DNA of 64,000 bases from Melaminivora jejuensis (lineage in GTDB: Bacteria > Pseudomonadota > Gammaproteobacteria > Burkholderiales > Burkholderiaceae_C), in contig NZ_JACWIJ010000002.1 in NCBI RefSeq assembly GCF_017811175.1, forward strand, positions 1,054,001 through 1,118,000, written 5' to 3'. Shown here piece after piece: positions 31,533 to 41,136 of this stretch. The notes below the pieces were generated by a model. That model was not told the DNA's origin, searched no databases, and saw only the letters and a program-made list of their open reading frames with translations. A program made the position numbers and the translations under genes. Numbering within the stretch: position 1 is the first letter of the stretch; each line of letters starts with the position of its first letter.

Positions 31533-31952
31533 ATGCGATTCCTTCACACCATGCTGCGCGTTGGCAATCTCCAGCGCTCCATCGACTTCTACACCCAGGT
31601 GCTGGACATGCAACTGCTGCGCACCTCGGAGAACCCCGAGTACAAATACTCGCTGGCGTTTCTCGGTTTCTCGGGCGGCAATCCCGACCAGGCTGAGCTT
31701 GAGCTGACCTACAACTGGGGCGTGGACAACTATGAGATGGGTACGGCCTATGGCCACATCGCCATCGGCGTGCCCGACGCCTACGCCGCCTGCGCACGCA
31801 TCAAGGCGGCTGGCGGCAACGTCACCCGCGAGGCCGGCCCGGTCAAGGGCGGCTCGACGGTGATCGCCTTCGTCACCGACCCCGATGGCTACAAGATCGA
31901 ATTGATCCAGGAGAACACGCGAGCTGCCAAGGCCGATCCGCTGCGCTCATAG
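31533..31952 (+). CDS. gloA: Lactoylglutathione lyase (glyoxalase I)
   Basis: Isomerises the methylglyoxal-glutathione hemithioacetal to S-lactoylglutathione. 139 residues. The metal ligands are seen as His5 ([10 protein letters not shown]), a Glu in ELELTYNWG, a His in YGHIAIGV and a Glu in GYKIELIQ. Conserved [15 protein letters not shown] and [11 protein letters not shown] confirm GloA. An A+T-rich stretch (about 31433-31484) upstream probably holds its promoter. The ispF/ispD pair is convergent downstream. Confidence 0.96.
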   Translation: MRFLHTMLRVGNLQRSIDFYTQVLDMQLLRTSENPEYKYSLAFLGFSGGNPDQAELELTYNWGVDNYEMGTAYGHIAIGVPDAYAACARIKAAGGNVTREAGPVKGGSTVIAFVTDPDGYKIELIQENTRAAKADPLRS

Positions 31953-31972
31953 CCAGCCTCGGCGGCGGCAGT

Positions 31973-32452
31973 TCAGGGCCGCTGCAGCAGCACCACTGCG
32001 CGCGCCTCGATGGCCAACCCCTGGCCGACCGGCCCCAGGCGCTCGGCAGTCTTGGCCTTGACGTTGACCTGCTCGGGCGCCAGGCCCAGCACCTGCGCGA
32101 TGCGTCCGCGCATAGCGGCGATGTGCGGCGCCAGGCGCGGTGCCTGGGCGATGACGGTGCTGTCCAGATTCACCACAGCGTAGCCCTGTTTGGCCACGCG
32201 CCGCATGGCTTCGGCCAGCAGGACGGTCGAATCTGCCCCGCGAAAGCGCGCGTCGGTGTCGGGGAAATGACTGCCGATGTCACCCAGCCCGGCGCCGCCC
32301 AGCAGCGCATCGGTGATGGCGTGCAGCAGCACGTCGGCATCCGAATGCCCCAGCAAGCCCGTGCGGTGGGCGATCTCCACGCCGCCAATGACCAGCTTGC
32401 GTCCGGGCACCAGGGCGTGGACATCCCAACCCTCGCCAATCCTGAAATTCAT
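31973..32452 (-). CDS. ispF: 2-C-methyl-D-erythritol 2,4-cyclodiphosphate synthase
   Basis: Fifth enzyme of the MEP isoprenoid pathway. 159 residues from [20 protein letters not shown]. The zinc ligands are the Asp and His of GWDVHAL and the His of [11 protein letters not shown]. The CDP-binding [13 protein letters not shown] is present at the C-end. It follows ispD on the same strand with 35 bases between, the common ispDF arrangement. An in-frame upstream extension is not family-like and is left out. Confidence 0.96.
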   Translation of the reverse strand: MNFRIGEGWDVHALVPGRKLVIGGVEIAHRTGLLGHSDADVLLHAITDALLGGAGLGDIGSHFPDTDARFRGADSTVLLAEAMRRVAKQGYAVVNLDSTVIAQAPRLAPHIAAMRGRIAQVLGLAPEQVNVKAKTAERLGPVGQGLAIEARAVVLLQRP

Positions 32453-32487
32453 GTCGCTTCGACTCTCGCTTGTTGTGTGCCGGATGC

Positions 32488-33369
32488 TCAGCCCGGCGGA
32501 CGATGGAAGAACGCCGTCTTTTCCCCGCCGGCTGCTTCGCCCGCAGCGCCACCGAAACGCTCGACCGTGGTGCCCAGCAGGCGCTGCGCCAGCACTGCCT
32601 CGGCCAGGGCGAAGTCCTGCGGCCAGGTGACCTTGAAATTCTGCGCCCCGCCCTCGACCAGGCGCGGGTGCAGGCCCAGCGCCTCCATGGCGCTGGCCTC
32701 GTCGGTGGCGCCGCTGCCGACCTGCTCCAGCGCCTGCCGCAGCGCCCCCAGGCGGAACATCTGCGGCGTCTGCGCCAGCCATTTGTCGCTGCGATCCACC
32801 GTGGCCAGCACGCGCACGCCGCCTGGGCCGTCGCTGGCCGTCTTAAGCGTGTCGGCCACCTTGTGCGCCAGCAGACCACCCACGCTGTCGTCCAGGCAGG
32901 CATCGATCAGCGCATCGATCAGCGCGCTGGTGACCAGGCAGCGCGCTGCGTCGTGTACCAGCACCCAGTCGTCCTCATGCGCGCCACGCTGTGCCAGCGC
33001 GCGCAGGCCGCCCAGCACCGAATCGGCGCGCGTGGCGCCGCCGCAGGGCACGGCAAAGCCGCCCGGGTGCAGGGCGTGGCGCTCGAAGAAATCATCGCCC
33101 GGCGCCACCGCCAGCAGCGTGCCGGCCAGCCGCGCCACGCCGGCAAAGGCCGTCAGGGTGTGCAGCACCAGCGGCTGGCCGGCAATGACCTGGTACTGCT
33201 TGGGGCCGCCGGCCATGCCCGGGGCCAGGGCGCGCGTGCCAGTGCCGGCGCAGGGGATCAGGGCCCACAGCCGCACGGCCGCAGGCGGCGGTGCGGACAG
33301 GGTCGCGTAGGCCGCATCGCGGGCCGGAGGCTGGCCCGGCGCAGTGCCGGGGGCGGACAAGGCAGTCAT
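32488..33369 (-). CDS. ispD: 2-C-methyl-D-erythritol 4-phosphate cytidylyltransferase
   Basis: Third enzyme of the MEP pathway, forming CDP-ME. 293 residues from the ATG at 33369. Catalytic-loop equivalents: [22 protein letters not shown], with a small insertion before the PKQY Lys, then [13 protein letters not shown] and [12 protein letters not shown]. It is longer than usual because of ~30 extra residues at the N-terminus ([17 protein letters not shown]), so the true start may lie downstream. It is divergent from mfd. Confidence 0.93.
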   Translation of the reverse strand: MTALSAPGTAPGQPPARDAAYATLSAPPPAAVRLWALIPCAGTGTRALAPGMAGGPKQYQVIAGQPLVLHTLTAFAGVARLAGTLLAVAPGDDFFERHALHPGGFAVPCGGATRADSVLGGLRALAQRGAHEDDWVLVHDAARCLVTSALIDALIDACLDDSVGGLLAHKVADTLKTASDGPGGVRVLATVDRSDKWLAQTPQMFRLGALRQALEQVGSGATDEASAMEALGLHPRLVEGGAQNFKVTWPQDFALAEAVLAQRLLGTTVERFGGAAGEAAGGEKTAFFHRPPG

Positions 33370-33459
33370 GGGCGCGCATTCTAGAATCGCCCTCCGCCGC
33401 CCAGGAGCTGACCCGCCGCCCCGCCCGGCCCGCAGCCTGCCCCCTGCTGCGCGGCGCCC

Positions 33460-36400
33460 TTGCATGGATCTACCCAAACTCTCCCCCGGAAAACGCTTCA
33501 CCCTGCCCCGCCCGCGGGCAGCGCCGATGCCTTGCTGCTGGCCCGCCTGGGCCAGCAGCAGGCCGCCGCTGGCCGCCTGAGCGCCGTCATCACCGCCGAT
33601 GCCACCGACGCCCGGCGCCTGATCGACGAGCTGGCCTTCTTCGCGCCCGAGCTGCGCTGCGCCCTGTTCCCCGACTGGGAAACCCTGCCCTACGACAGCT
33701 TCTCGCCGCACCAGGACTTGATCAGCGAGCGCCTGGCCACGCTGTGGCGCATCTCGCAGGGCGAGGTGGACGTGGTGCTGGTGCCGGCCACCACGGCGCT
33801 GTACCGCCTGGCGCCGCAGTCCTTCCTGGCTGCCTACACCTTTCACTTCAAGACCGGGCAGAAGCTCGACGAAGCCAGGCTGCGCGCGCAGCTGACGCTG
33901 GCCGGCTACCAGCACGTCTCGCAGGTGGTCAGCCACGGTGAGTACGCCGTGCGCGGCGGGCTGATCGACCTCTTTCCCATGGGTGCGGAGCAACCCTACC
34001 GGGTCGATCTGTTCGACGACGAGATCGACTCCATCCGCACCTTCGACCCAGACAGCCAGCGCAGCGCACATGCCGTGCAGGAAATCCGCCTGCTGCCCGG
34101 GCGCGAATTCCCCATGGACGACGACGCGCGCGCGCGCTTTCGCCAGCGCTGGCGCGAGTTGCTGGAGGGCGACCCCACGCGCAGCCGCATCTACAAGGAC
34201 ATGGGCGCGGGCATTGCCACCGCCGGCATCGAGTACTACCTGCCGCTGTTCTTCGAGCACACGGCCACCGTGTTCGACTACCTGGGCAGCAGCGCCACAC
34301 TGGTGCTGCACGGCGACCTGGAGGCCGCCTTCCAGCGCTTCTGGCAGGACACGCGCGAGCGCTACCGACTCATCGAAGGCGATGCCGAGCACCCTGCCCT
34401 GCCGCCCGAGGCGCTGTTCCTGTCCGCCGAGCAGTTCTACGTACAGGCCAAGCCGCACGCCCAGCTGGCGCTACGCGCCGGCATTGAGGACAGCCCGGAC
34501 AACCCGGTGTTTCAGCCGCTGCCGCCCCTGGCCGTGGTGCGCGGCGCCGAAGACCCGCTGGCGCGGCTGCAGGCGCACATCGCCATGGGCGGCCAGCGCA
34601 CACTGCTGCTGGCCGAAAGCAGCGGGCGGCGCGAGAGCCTGCTGGACTTTCTGCGCGCCTCGGGCCTGAACCCGCCGGCCTTCGACAGCCTGGCGCAATT
34701 CCAGCAGACGCAGGACGAACGCATCGGCATCGCCGTTGGCGCCCTGGCGCACGGCTTTGCCTGGGTCGAGGGCGGCATCGACTTCGTCACCGAGACCGAG
34801 CTGTTCGCCGCCAGCGGCACCACGCGCCGGCGCAGAAAGCAGGAGCAGGCCAGCGACCTGGAAGCGCTGATCAAGGATTTGTCGGAGCTCAAGGTGGGCG
34901 ACCCGGTCGTGCATACCCAGCACGGCATTGGCCGCTACCTGGGCCTGGTCAACATGGACGTAGGCCAGAAAAACCCTGACGGCACGCCGGCGCTGCAGGA
35001 ATTCCTGCACCTGGAATACGCCGACAAGGCCGCGCTGTACGTGCCCGTGAGCCAGCTGCAGCAAATCGGCCGCTACACCGGCGTGTCGCCCGACGAGGCG
35101 CCGCTGCACAAGCTGGGCGGCAGCCAGTGGGAAAAAGCCCGGCGCAAGGCTGCCGAGCAGGTGCGCGACACCGCCGCCGAGCTACTCAACATCTACGCCC
35201 GCCGCGCCGCACGCCAGGGCCATGCGTTTCGCTTCCCGGCGCAGGACTACGAGGAATTCGTCAGCGACTTCGGCTTCGAGGAGACCGCCGACCAGCAGGC
35301 GGCCATCACCGCCGTGGTGCAGGACATGATCAGCCCGCAGCCCATGGATCGGCTGGTCTGCGGCGATGTCGGCTTTGGCAAGACCGAAGTGGCCCTGCGC
35401 GCGTGCTTCGTCGCCGTGGCGGGCGGCAAGCAGGTGGCGTTTCTCGCGCCGACGACGCTGCTGGCCGAGCAGCACTACCGCACGCTGGCCGATCGCTTTT
35501 CCCGCTGGCCCGTCAAGGTGGCGGAAGTCTCGCGCTTTCGCTCGGGCAAGGAGATCACGGCAGCCGTCAAGGGCATTGCGGACGGCACGGTGGACATCGT
35601 GGTCGGCACGCACAAGCTGCTCAGTGAATCCACCCAGTTCAAGAACCTGGGCCTGCTCATCATCGACGAGGAGCACCGCTTTGGCGTGCGCCACAAGGAA
35701 GCCATGAAAGCCTTGCGCGCCGAAGTGGACGTGCTGACGCTGACGGCCACGCCGATTCCGCGCACCATGGGCATGGCGCTGGAGGGCCTGCGCGACCTGT
35801 CGGTGATCGCCACCGCGCCCCAGCGCCGCCTGGCCATCAAGACCTTTGTCAGGAGCGAGAGCAACGGCGTCATCCGCGAAGCCGTGCTGCGCGAGTTGAA
35901 GCGCGGCGGCCAGGTCTATTTCCTGCACAACGAGGTCGAAACCATCGAAAACCGCCGCCAGGCGCTGGAGCAAATCCTGCCCGAGGCGCGCATCGCCATC
36001 GCCCACGGCCAGATGCCCGAGCGCGAGCTGGAGCGCGTCATGCGCGACTTCGTGGCGCAGCGCTTCAACGTGCTGCTGTGCTCGACCATCATCGAGACCG
36101 GCATCGACGTGCCCTCGGCCAACACCATCGTCATCGCCCGCGCCGACAAGTTCGGCCTGGCGCAGTTGCATCAGCTGCGCGGGCGCGTGGGCCGCAGCCA
36201 CCACCAAGCCTATGCCTATCTGATGGTGCCCGACCTGGAAAGCCTCAGCAGGCAGGCCAGCCAGCGCCTGGAGGCCATCCAGCAGATGGAAGAACTGGGC
36301 AGCGGCTTTTATCTGGCCATGCACGACCTGGAAATCCGTGGCGCCGGCGAGGTGCTGGGCGAGAGCCAGAGCGGCAACATGCTGGAAGTGGGTTTTCAGC

Positions 36401-36936
36401 TGTACAACGAGATGCTGGCCGAGGCCGTGCGCAGCCTCAAGGCCGGCAAGGAGCCGGACTTGCTGGCGCCCATGCAGGCGGCCACCGACATCAACCTGCA
36501 CGCCCCGGCCCTGCTGCCCGAGGACTACTGCGGCGACGTACACCTGCGCCTGTCGTTCTACAAGAAACTCGCCACCGCCAGGAGCAGCGAGCAGATCGAT
36601 GCGCTGCTGGAAGAACTGGTCGATCGCTTCGGCAAGCTGCCACCGCAGGCGCAGACGCTGATCGACGTACACCGCCTGCGCGTCTTGAGCCAGACCTACG
36701 GCGTGGTCAAGGTCGATGCGGCGCCGGGTGTCATCACCATCACCTTCAAGCCGCAGCCGCCGGTCGATCCGCTGGCCATCATCCAGCTGATCCAGAAGAA
36801 CCGGCACATCAAGCTGGCCGGCAACGAGAAGCTGCGCATTGAACGCGCCCTGCCCGAAGCGCGCGACCGTGCGCAGATGGTGCGCGACGTACTGCGCAGC
36901 CTGGGCCAGCCGCTGGCCGAGCCGACACCGGCTTGA
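33460..36936 (+). CDS. mfd: Transcription-repair coupling factor Mfd; N-terminus disturbed by an apparent 1-base deletion
   Basis: ATP-dependent translocase that removes stalled RNA polymerase and recruits UvrA. ~1158 residues with a UvrB-like N-terminal module, the RNAP-interacting region (GDPVVHTQHGIGRYLGL), and RecG-type motor motifs GDVGFGKTEVALRA (~635), DEEHRFGV (~735), SATPIPRT-equivalent TATPIPRTMGMA and QLHQLRGRVGRS. The usual start MDLPKLSPGKRFTLPRP is encoded from ATG 33464 in the neighbouring frame and joins the main frame only if one base is added near 33506-33517. As written the main frame opens with TTG at 33460. This is probably a sequencing undercall. Confidence 0.93.
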   Translation: MHGSTQTLPRKTLHPAPPAGSADALLLARLGQQQAAAGRLSAVITADATDARRLIDELAFFAPELRCALFPDWETLPYDSFSPHQDLISERLATLWRISQGEVDVVLVPATTALYRLAPQSFLAAYTFHFKTGQKLDEARLRAQLTLAGYQHVSQVVSHGEYAVRGGLIDLFPMGAEQPYRVDLFDDEIDSIRTFDPDSQRSAHAVQEIRLLPGREFPMDDDARARFRQRWRELLEGDPTRSRIYKDMGAGIATAGIEYYLPLFFEHTATVFDYLGSSATLVLHGDLEAAFQRFWQDTRERYRLIEGDAEHPALPPEALFLSAEQFYVQAKPHAQLALRAGIEDSPDNPVFQPLPPLAVVRGAEDPLARLQAHIAMGGQRTLLLAESSGRRESLLDFLRASGLNPPAFDSLAQFQQTQDERIGIAVGALAHGFAWVEGGIDFVTETELFAASGTTRRRRKQEQASDLEALIKDLSELKVGDPVVHTQHGIGRYLGLVNMDVGQKNPDGTPALQEFLHLEYADKAALYVPVSQLQQIGRYTGVSPDEAPLHKLGGSQWEKARRKAAEQVRDTAAELLNIYARRAARQGHAFRFPAQDYEEFVSDFGFEETADQQAAITAVVQDMISPQPMDRLVCGDVGFGKTEVALRACFVAVAGGKQVAFLAPTTLLAEQHYRTLADRFSRWPVKVAEVSRFRSGKEITAAVKGIADGTVDIVVGTHKLLSESTQFKNLGLLIIDEEHRFGVRHKEAMKALRAEVDVLTLTATPIPRTMGMALEGLRDLSVIATAPQRRLAIKTFVRSESNGVIREAVLRELKRGGQVYFLHNEVETIENRRQALEQILPEARIAIAHGQMPERELERVMRDFVAQRFNVLLCSTIIETGIDVPSANTIVIARADKFGLAQLHQLRGRVGRSHHQAYAYLMVPDLESLSRQASQRLEAIQQMEELGSGFYLAMHDLEIRGAGEVLGESQSGNMLEVGFQLYNEMLAEAVRSLKAGKEPDLLAPMQAATDINLHAPALLPEDYCGDVHLRLSFYKKLATARSSEQIDALLEELVDRFGKLPPQAQTLIDVHRLRVLSQTYGVVKVDAAPGVITITFKPQPPVDPLAIIQLIQKNRHIKLAGNEKLRIERALPEARDRAQMVRDVLRSLGQPLAEPTPA

Positions 36937-36954
36937 ATCTGTCCGTATTTATAT

Positions 36955-37010
36955 GAAATCAGCCTCAAACCCAATACAGGCAAGCGCTGACAGCTACCAA
37001 TATGATAGTT
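36955..37010 (+). repeat. Dispersed repeat, copy 9
   Basis: AAATCAGCCTCAAACCCAA, then ACAGGCAAGCGCTGACAGCT, ending ATGATAGTTGC. It lies between mfd and the membrane-protein gene. Confidence 0.83.
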
Positions 37011-37058
37011 GCAGCAAACCTGCGAACACATGCCGCGCGGGTATCGAGGGTGCCTGCA

Positions 37059-37760
37059 ATGGAGTTTGAGTCCGCGCTGGCCACCCTGGCGCTGCTGCTG
37101 GCCTTGGCCGCGCGGCCCTGGCGCATGTTGGCCAGTCAGCGCCCCCTGGTGCATGAGGCCCACGGCGCCCCGGCAGCGCTGTGGACGCCGCTGCTGGCCA
37201 CGCTGGCCATCCTGCCCTGGGCCTGGGCGCTGCCCACGCTGCACCGGATGCCGCTGCAGCTGCAGTGGTCGGGCGCCTGCCTGGTGCTGCTGATGCTGGG
37301 CTGGCCGCTGGCCGTGCCCACGCTGCTGGCCGTGGGCGCGCTGGCCTGCCTGTTCTCGCCCGGCCTGGGCTGGGAGGAGGCCCTGGGGCTGGCCGTGTGG
37401 TCGGGCATCGTGCCGGCCACGCTGGCCATGCTGCTGGGCGTGCTGGTGCGCCGGCTGATGGGCGAGCGCAGCCTTGGCGGCGTGCGCGTGTTCATCTACG
37501 TGCTGGGCCGGGGCTTTCTGGGCACGGCGCTGTGCATGTTCATCGCCGGCAGCCTGGCGCAGTGGACGGGCCACGTCCTGCCCGGCGTGGGCGAAGGGCT
37601 GTCGCTGGTGGCGCGCTGGCTCATGGCCTGGGGCGATGCCTTCGTCACCGGGATGCTGTGCGCCGTGTTCGCCGCCTTCAAGCCGCAGTGGCTGGCTACG
37701 TGGTCGGATGAGATTTATCTGCGCCGGCCTGATAGTCCCGGGGGCAGCGGCGGCGATTGA
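37059..37760 (+). CDS. Multi-pass membrane protein, possibly an ECF-type (CbiM-like) transport permease
   Basis: 233 residues from MEFESALATLALLLALAARP, chosen over an upstream in-frame ATG whose leader is repeat-derived. About six hydrophobic helices. The segment FIYVLGRGFLGTALCMFIAGSL and the charged motif GDAFVTGMLCAVFAAFKPQWLATW near the C-end resemble energy-coupling-factor permeases that bring in cobalt or nickel. Cobalamin genes follow nearby on the other strand, which fits, but the N-terminal His motif of CbiM is not seen. The family call is tentative. Confidence 0.5.
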   Translation: MEFESALATLALLLALAARPWRMLASQRPLVHEAHGAPAALWTPLLATLAILPWAWALPTLHRMPLQLQWSGACLVLLMLGWPLAVPTLLAVGALACLFSPGLGWEEALGLAVWSGIVPATLAMLLGVLVRRLMGERSLGGVRVFIYVLGRGFLGTALCMFIAGSLAQWTGHVLPGVGEGLSLVARWLMAWGDAFVTGMLCAVFAAFKPQWLATWSDEIYLRRPDSPGGSGGD

Positions 37761-37776
37761 GCCGCCTCAACCCTGG

Positions 37777-39528
37777 TCAGGCCAGCAGCTCTTCTTCTTT
37801 CAGATATTGGAAAAACCTGTCCAATATATCCTTGCTGCGCTGCACTATATCGTCCTCATCGAACTTGGCCAGCTCGCTCAGTGACAGGGCTTGCGCAATC
37901 TTGCTGGGCTCCAGGTAACTGCCCCGACGCAGCTTGCCGGTGTATATCTTTTTCTTGTCCTCGAAGCGGTAGTCGGAGGCCCGGATATTGATGCTGGACT
38001 CCAGCAGGATCTTGTTGCCCAGCGCTTCGATGTTCTCTGCATTGGCGAGGCCTTTTTCCATTTCCTGGCGCTTCCTGGGATAGATATGCTCCAGCTGATA
38101 GACCTGCCCTGCATCCAGCAGCTTCTGCTCGGGGTGGGTATGGGCATACCAGGTCAGAATGGAACGAGTGATGTTGCGCTGATTGGTGAACGTATAGTTG
38201 TCGAACATCGCTCTGGCATGGGCTTCGGTGAACCTGTGCTTGTCGAACCTGACATCACCGCCGTTCACGATGTTGACCATTTCATCATATACCGGGGTGC
38301 GCAGCGCGTTGACCCCGGGGTTGGTCACTGCATAGGCATAGATGAAGGCGGTGATCCTGTCGAGGAATTGCCCGAACCGCACTGGCTCAAGCAATTCGTC
38401 CTCCAGCCGATTGAACAGAAAATAGACCGAGGTGATATGCTGCCACATACCATTTGGCGCGTAATTCAGGATGAACAGCTTTTTCAGGATATCGTCAGAA
38501 AATCTTTCCGTATCCTGCTGCGCGACGTCTTTCCAAAAAAGCGCCAAGGCCTTCAAGTCATCCAGTGTGGTCTCGCAGTGCAGGTACTGATACTTGTTGC
38601 GCTCATAGAATTTTCGCAGGGCATCCGTGGTCGTGCTCTTGTTGCCCTCCTTGGCCCGAAGGTAGTACATGTAGCGGGTGAACAGCTCATCCATGGGCGT
38701 GCTGGGCGGGTTGGTGAACACCTCGCTGGCCAGCGCCTCCAGCTCCTTCCACTCGGCGATGAATGCATCCTTCCTGCTCTCGCCCTTTTCGTTCACAAGG
38801 CCGCCATAGTACTTATAGAGCTGCGCCTTGAAGATATCGGCATCCGACAGCGGAAGACCACGATCGTTGAGTGTGGAAAAAATGCGCAAAGCCGTATCCT
38901 GTGACTCCGCCTCGATGGGCAGCAGAATGCAGTTGTTCAGGATGCGCGCCGGCAGATAGGCAAAATAACTGGGGTAGTCCTGCAGGAATTCATCGATCTT
39001 TTTTTGAAAGAAGCGATAGTTTTTCACATAACGGCTCTTATTACCACTCTTTGCCGATCCAGTGCGCAACAACTCGATGAATTCATCCTTGTCGGCATCG
39101 GTGGCAACTTCCGAGTCTATTTTCAATTTTTCCTTGTCGGCATTTCCGAATATATCGGTCTTCCAGATGCATTTCTCGATGTACTCACGGGTCGCAATGG
39201 AATTCTTGTCCTGCATGTTGGCGAATTTTTCATAGAACGCCCGCAGAATCAGCATCAATGTGGTCAGCCGTTGCTGGCCGTCGATGATCTCGGATTTGCC
39301 GTCCTCATTCTTGTAGGCAACGATGGAGCCCAGAAAATATTCCTCATTGTTGTCGAAGGCATCACAATCATTGTTCGGAAAGGAAAAGGCAAAAATATCA
39401 TCCCACAGTAGCTGGCACTGCTCCTCACCCCACGCATAGGGACGCTGATAGTCAGGAATTAGAAAATCCGCTTTCTTGTCGGACAGCAGGGCAAGTATGG
39501 TTTTTTGATCGACATTCAGCTTGGACAT
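37777..39528 (-). CDS. DUF262/DUF1524 (GmrSD-like) protein, probable anti-phage nuclease
   Basis: 583 residues from MSKLNVDQKTILALLSDKKA, preceded by GAGGGAATGCC. The N-terminal DUF262 (GmrS-like) domain has YQRPYAW and EIIDGQQRLTTLMLILRAF. The C-terminal DUF1524 (GmrD-like HNH) domain shows QLEHIYPRKRQ, the expected His-x-x-Pro metal site. Such proteins act as type IV restriction factors against modified phage DNA or as parts of larger defence islands. Base composition is visibly less G+C-rich than the cobalamin genes around it, so it is a probable insertion between cobQ and the transporter gene. Confidence 0.87.
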   Translation of the reverse strand: MSKLNVDQKTILALLSDKKADFLIPDYQRPYAWGEEQCQLLWDDIFAFSFPNNDCDAFDNNEEYFLGSIVAYKNEDGKSEIIDGQQRLTTLMLILRAFYEKFANMQDKNSIATREYIEKCIWKTDIFGNADKEKLKIDSEVATDADKDEFIELLRTGSAKSGNKSRYVKNYRFFQKKIDEFLQDYPSYFAYLPARILNNCILLPIEAESQDTALRIFSTLNDRGLPLSDADIFKAQLYKYYGGLVNEKGESRKDAFIAEWKELEALASEVFTNPPSTPMDELFTRYMYYLRAKEGNKSTTTDALRKFYERNKYQYLHCETTLDDLKALALFWKDVAQQDTERFSDDILKKLFILNYAPNGMWQHITSVYFLFNRLEDELLEPVRFGQFLDRITAFIYAYAVTNPGVNALRTPVYDEMVNIVNGGDVRFDKHRFTEAHARAMFDNYTFTNQRNITRSILTWYAHTHPEQKLLDAGQVYQLEHIYPRKRQEMEKGLANAENIEALGNKILLESSINIRASDYRFEDKKKIYTGKLRRGSYLEPSKIAQALSLSELAKFDEDDIVQRSKDILDRFFQYLKEEELLA

Positions 39529-39594
39529 GGCATTCCCTCGGAGTTGATATTTGATTTGCACCGCGCAGCGTCGGCTGGCTTCAGCGCATGTGCG

Positions 39595-41063
39595 TCAGGG
39601 GTGCGTCAGGGCATTAGCATCGAACCACTGCCCCACCCCCGCCGCCATGCGCTCGAAGGCGGCCTCCAGCGTCTGCGCGTCCCCGCCCAGCAGCGCCTGC
39701 AGCACGCTGGCATTCTCCAGCAGGCCGTGCAGATAGACGCCCAGCACGTTGCCGGCGACGTTCTGCCAGGCCAAGCCGGGGATGAGTTCGCGCGCCACAT
39801 CGCCCTTGGCGGCCATGGCCGGGTGCTGCGCGGTCTGGCCGTGGTGGATTTCGTAGCCCAACACCTCCACGTCGGCAAGTGCCTGCCATGCTCCCTGCAC
39901 CTGGCCAAAGCGCGCCTGCGTGCTGCGCACGGTCTTGTGCTGCTCGAAGCTGGTGACCAGCGGCAGCAGGCCCAGGCCGGGGCCGTTGCCGTCCACGCCC
40001 ACGGTGTCGATCAGCGCCTCGCCCAGCATCTGCAGGCCGCCGCACACGCCCAGCACGCGCCGGCCCTGCGCGGCGTGCCGGGCGATGGCGCTGTCCAGGC
40101 CCTGGGCGCGCAGCCAGGCCAGGTCGGCGGCAGTAGCCTTGCTGCCGGGCAGGATGATCCAGTCTGCGCCTTCGAGCTGCGCCGGGCTGCGCGCCCAGGT
40201 CACGGCGACGCCGCCGGCGGACTGCAGCGGCGCGAATTCGTCCAGGTTGCTCCCGCGCGGATAGGCCACGATGGCCACGCGGGTGTGGATGCGCCCGGCC
40301 CCCCGGCCAGCTGCGGGTTCAGGCTGCCCTCGTACAGGCCATCCTCCTCGGGCAGGCCGTGGCCGTATTGCATGGGGATGGTGGCCACCACGGGCACGCC
40401 GGTGCGCTCGTGCAGCAACTGCGGCGCCGGGGCCAGCAGGCTGGCGTCGCCGCGGAACTTGTTCAGCACAAAGCCCTGGATCAGCGCACGGTCGTCCTCG
40501 GGCAGCAGTGCCCAGGTGCCGTACAGGTGGGCAAAGGCGCCGCCACGGTCGATGTCAGACACCAGCAGGCAGCGCGCCCCGGCATGGCGTGCCACGCGCA
40601 TGTTGACCACGTCGCCGCTGGACAGGTTGATCTCGGCGGGCGAGCCGGCGCCCTCGATGACAACCACGTCGTTCTCAGCGCGCAGCTCATCGAGCGCCTG
40701 CGCGATCGTGGGCCACACGCGCTGGCTGCGCCCGCGCCAGGGCAGCTGCGACAGCGCGTGATCGACCCGGCCCAGCACGATGACCTGGCTTTTGGTGTCC
40801 GCCTCGGGCTTGAGCAGCAGCGGGTTCATGCGCACGTCGGGCACGGCGCGCGCGGCCAGCGCCTGGAAGTACTGGGCGCTGCCGATCTCGCCATATTCGC
40901 CCGCCGGCGTGGCCACGACGCGGGCGTTGTTGCTCATGTTCTGCGCCTTGAAGGGCGCGACCTTGAGGCCTTGATTGGCATACCAGCGGCACAGGGCGGT
41001 GGCCAGCCAGCTTTTGCCGGCACCGCTGCTGGTGCCCAAAATCATGATGCAGCGGGCGCTCAT
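39595..41063 (-). CDS. cobQ: Cobyric acid synthase, frameshifted as sequenced at a six-C run
   Basis: Glutamine-dependent amidation of adenosylcobyrinic acid a,c-diamide. The N-terminal part (from MSARCIMILGTSSGAGKSWL) has the dethiobiotin-synthase-like P-loop and NMSNNARVV. The C-terminal part, in another frame, starts at RVAIVAYPRGSNLDEF and has the class-I amidotransferase Cys in GRRVLGVCGGLQMLGE and the His in VLGVYLHGLLEN. The two join if one C is added to the run 40299-40304, giving ~489 residues, the normal length. Both catalytic halves are intact, so the gene is probably functional in the organism. Confidence 0.9.
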
Positions 41064-41136
41064 GGGGGTTCCGTTCGAGAAACTAGAAATGGAAAGCGGT
41101 GCCGGTGGCAGCGCGGGGTGGATGACGGCGAGGCGG

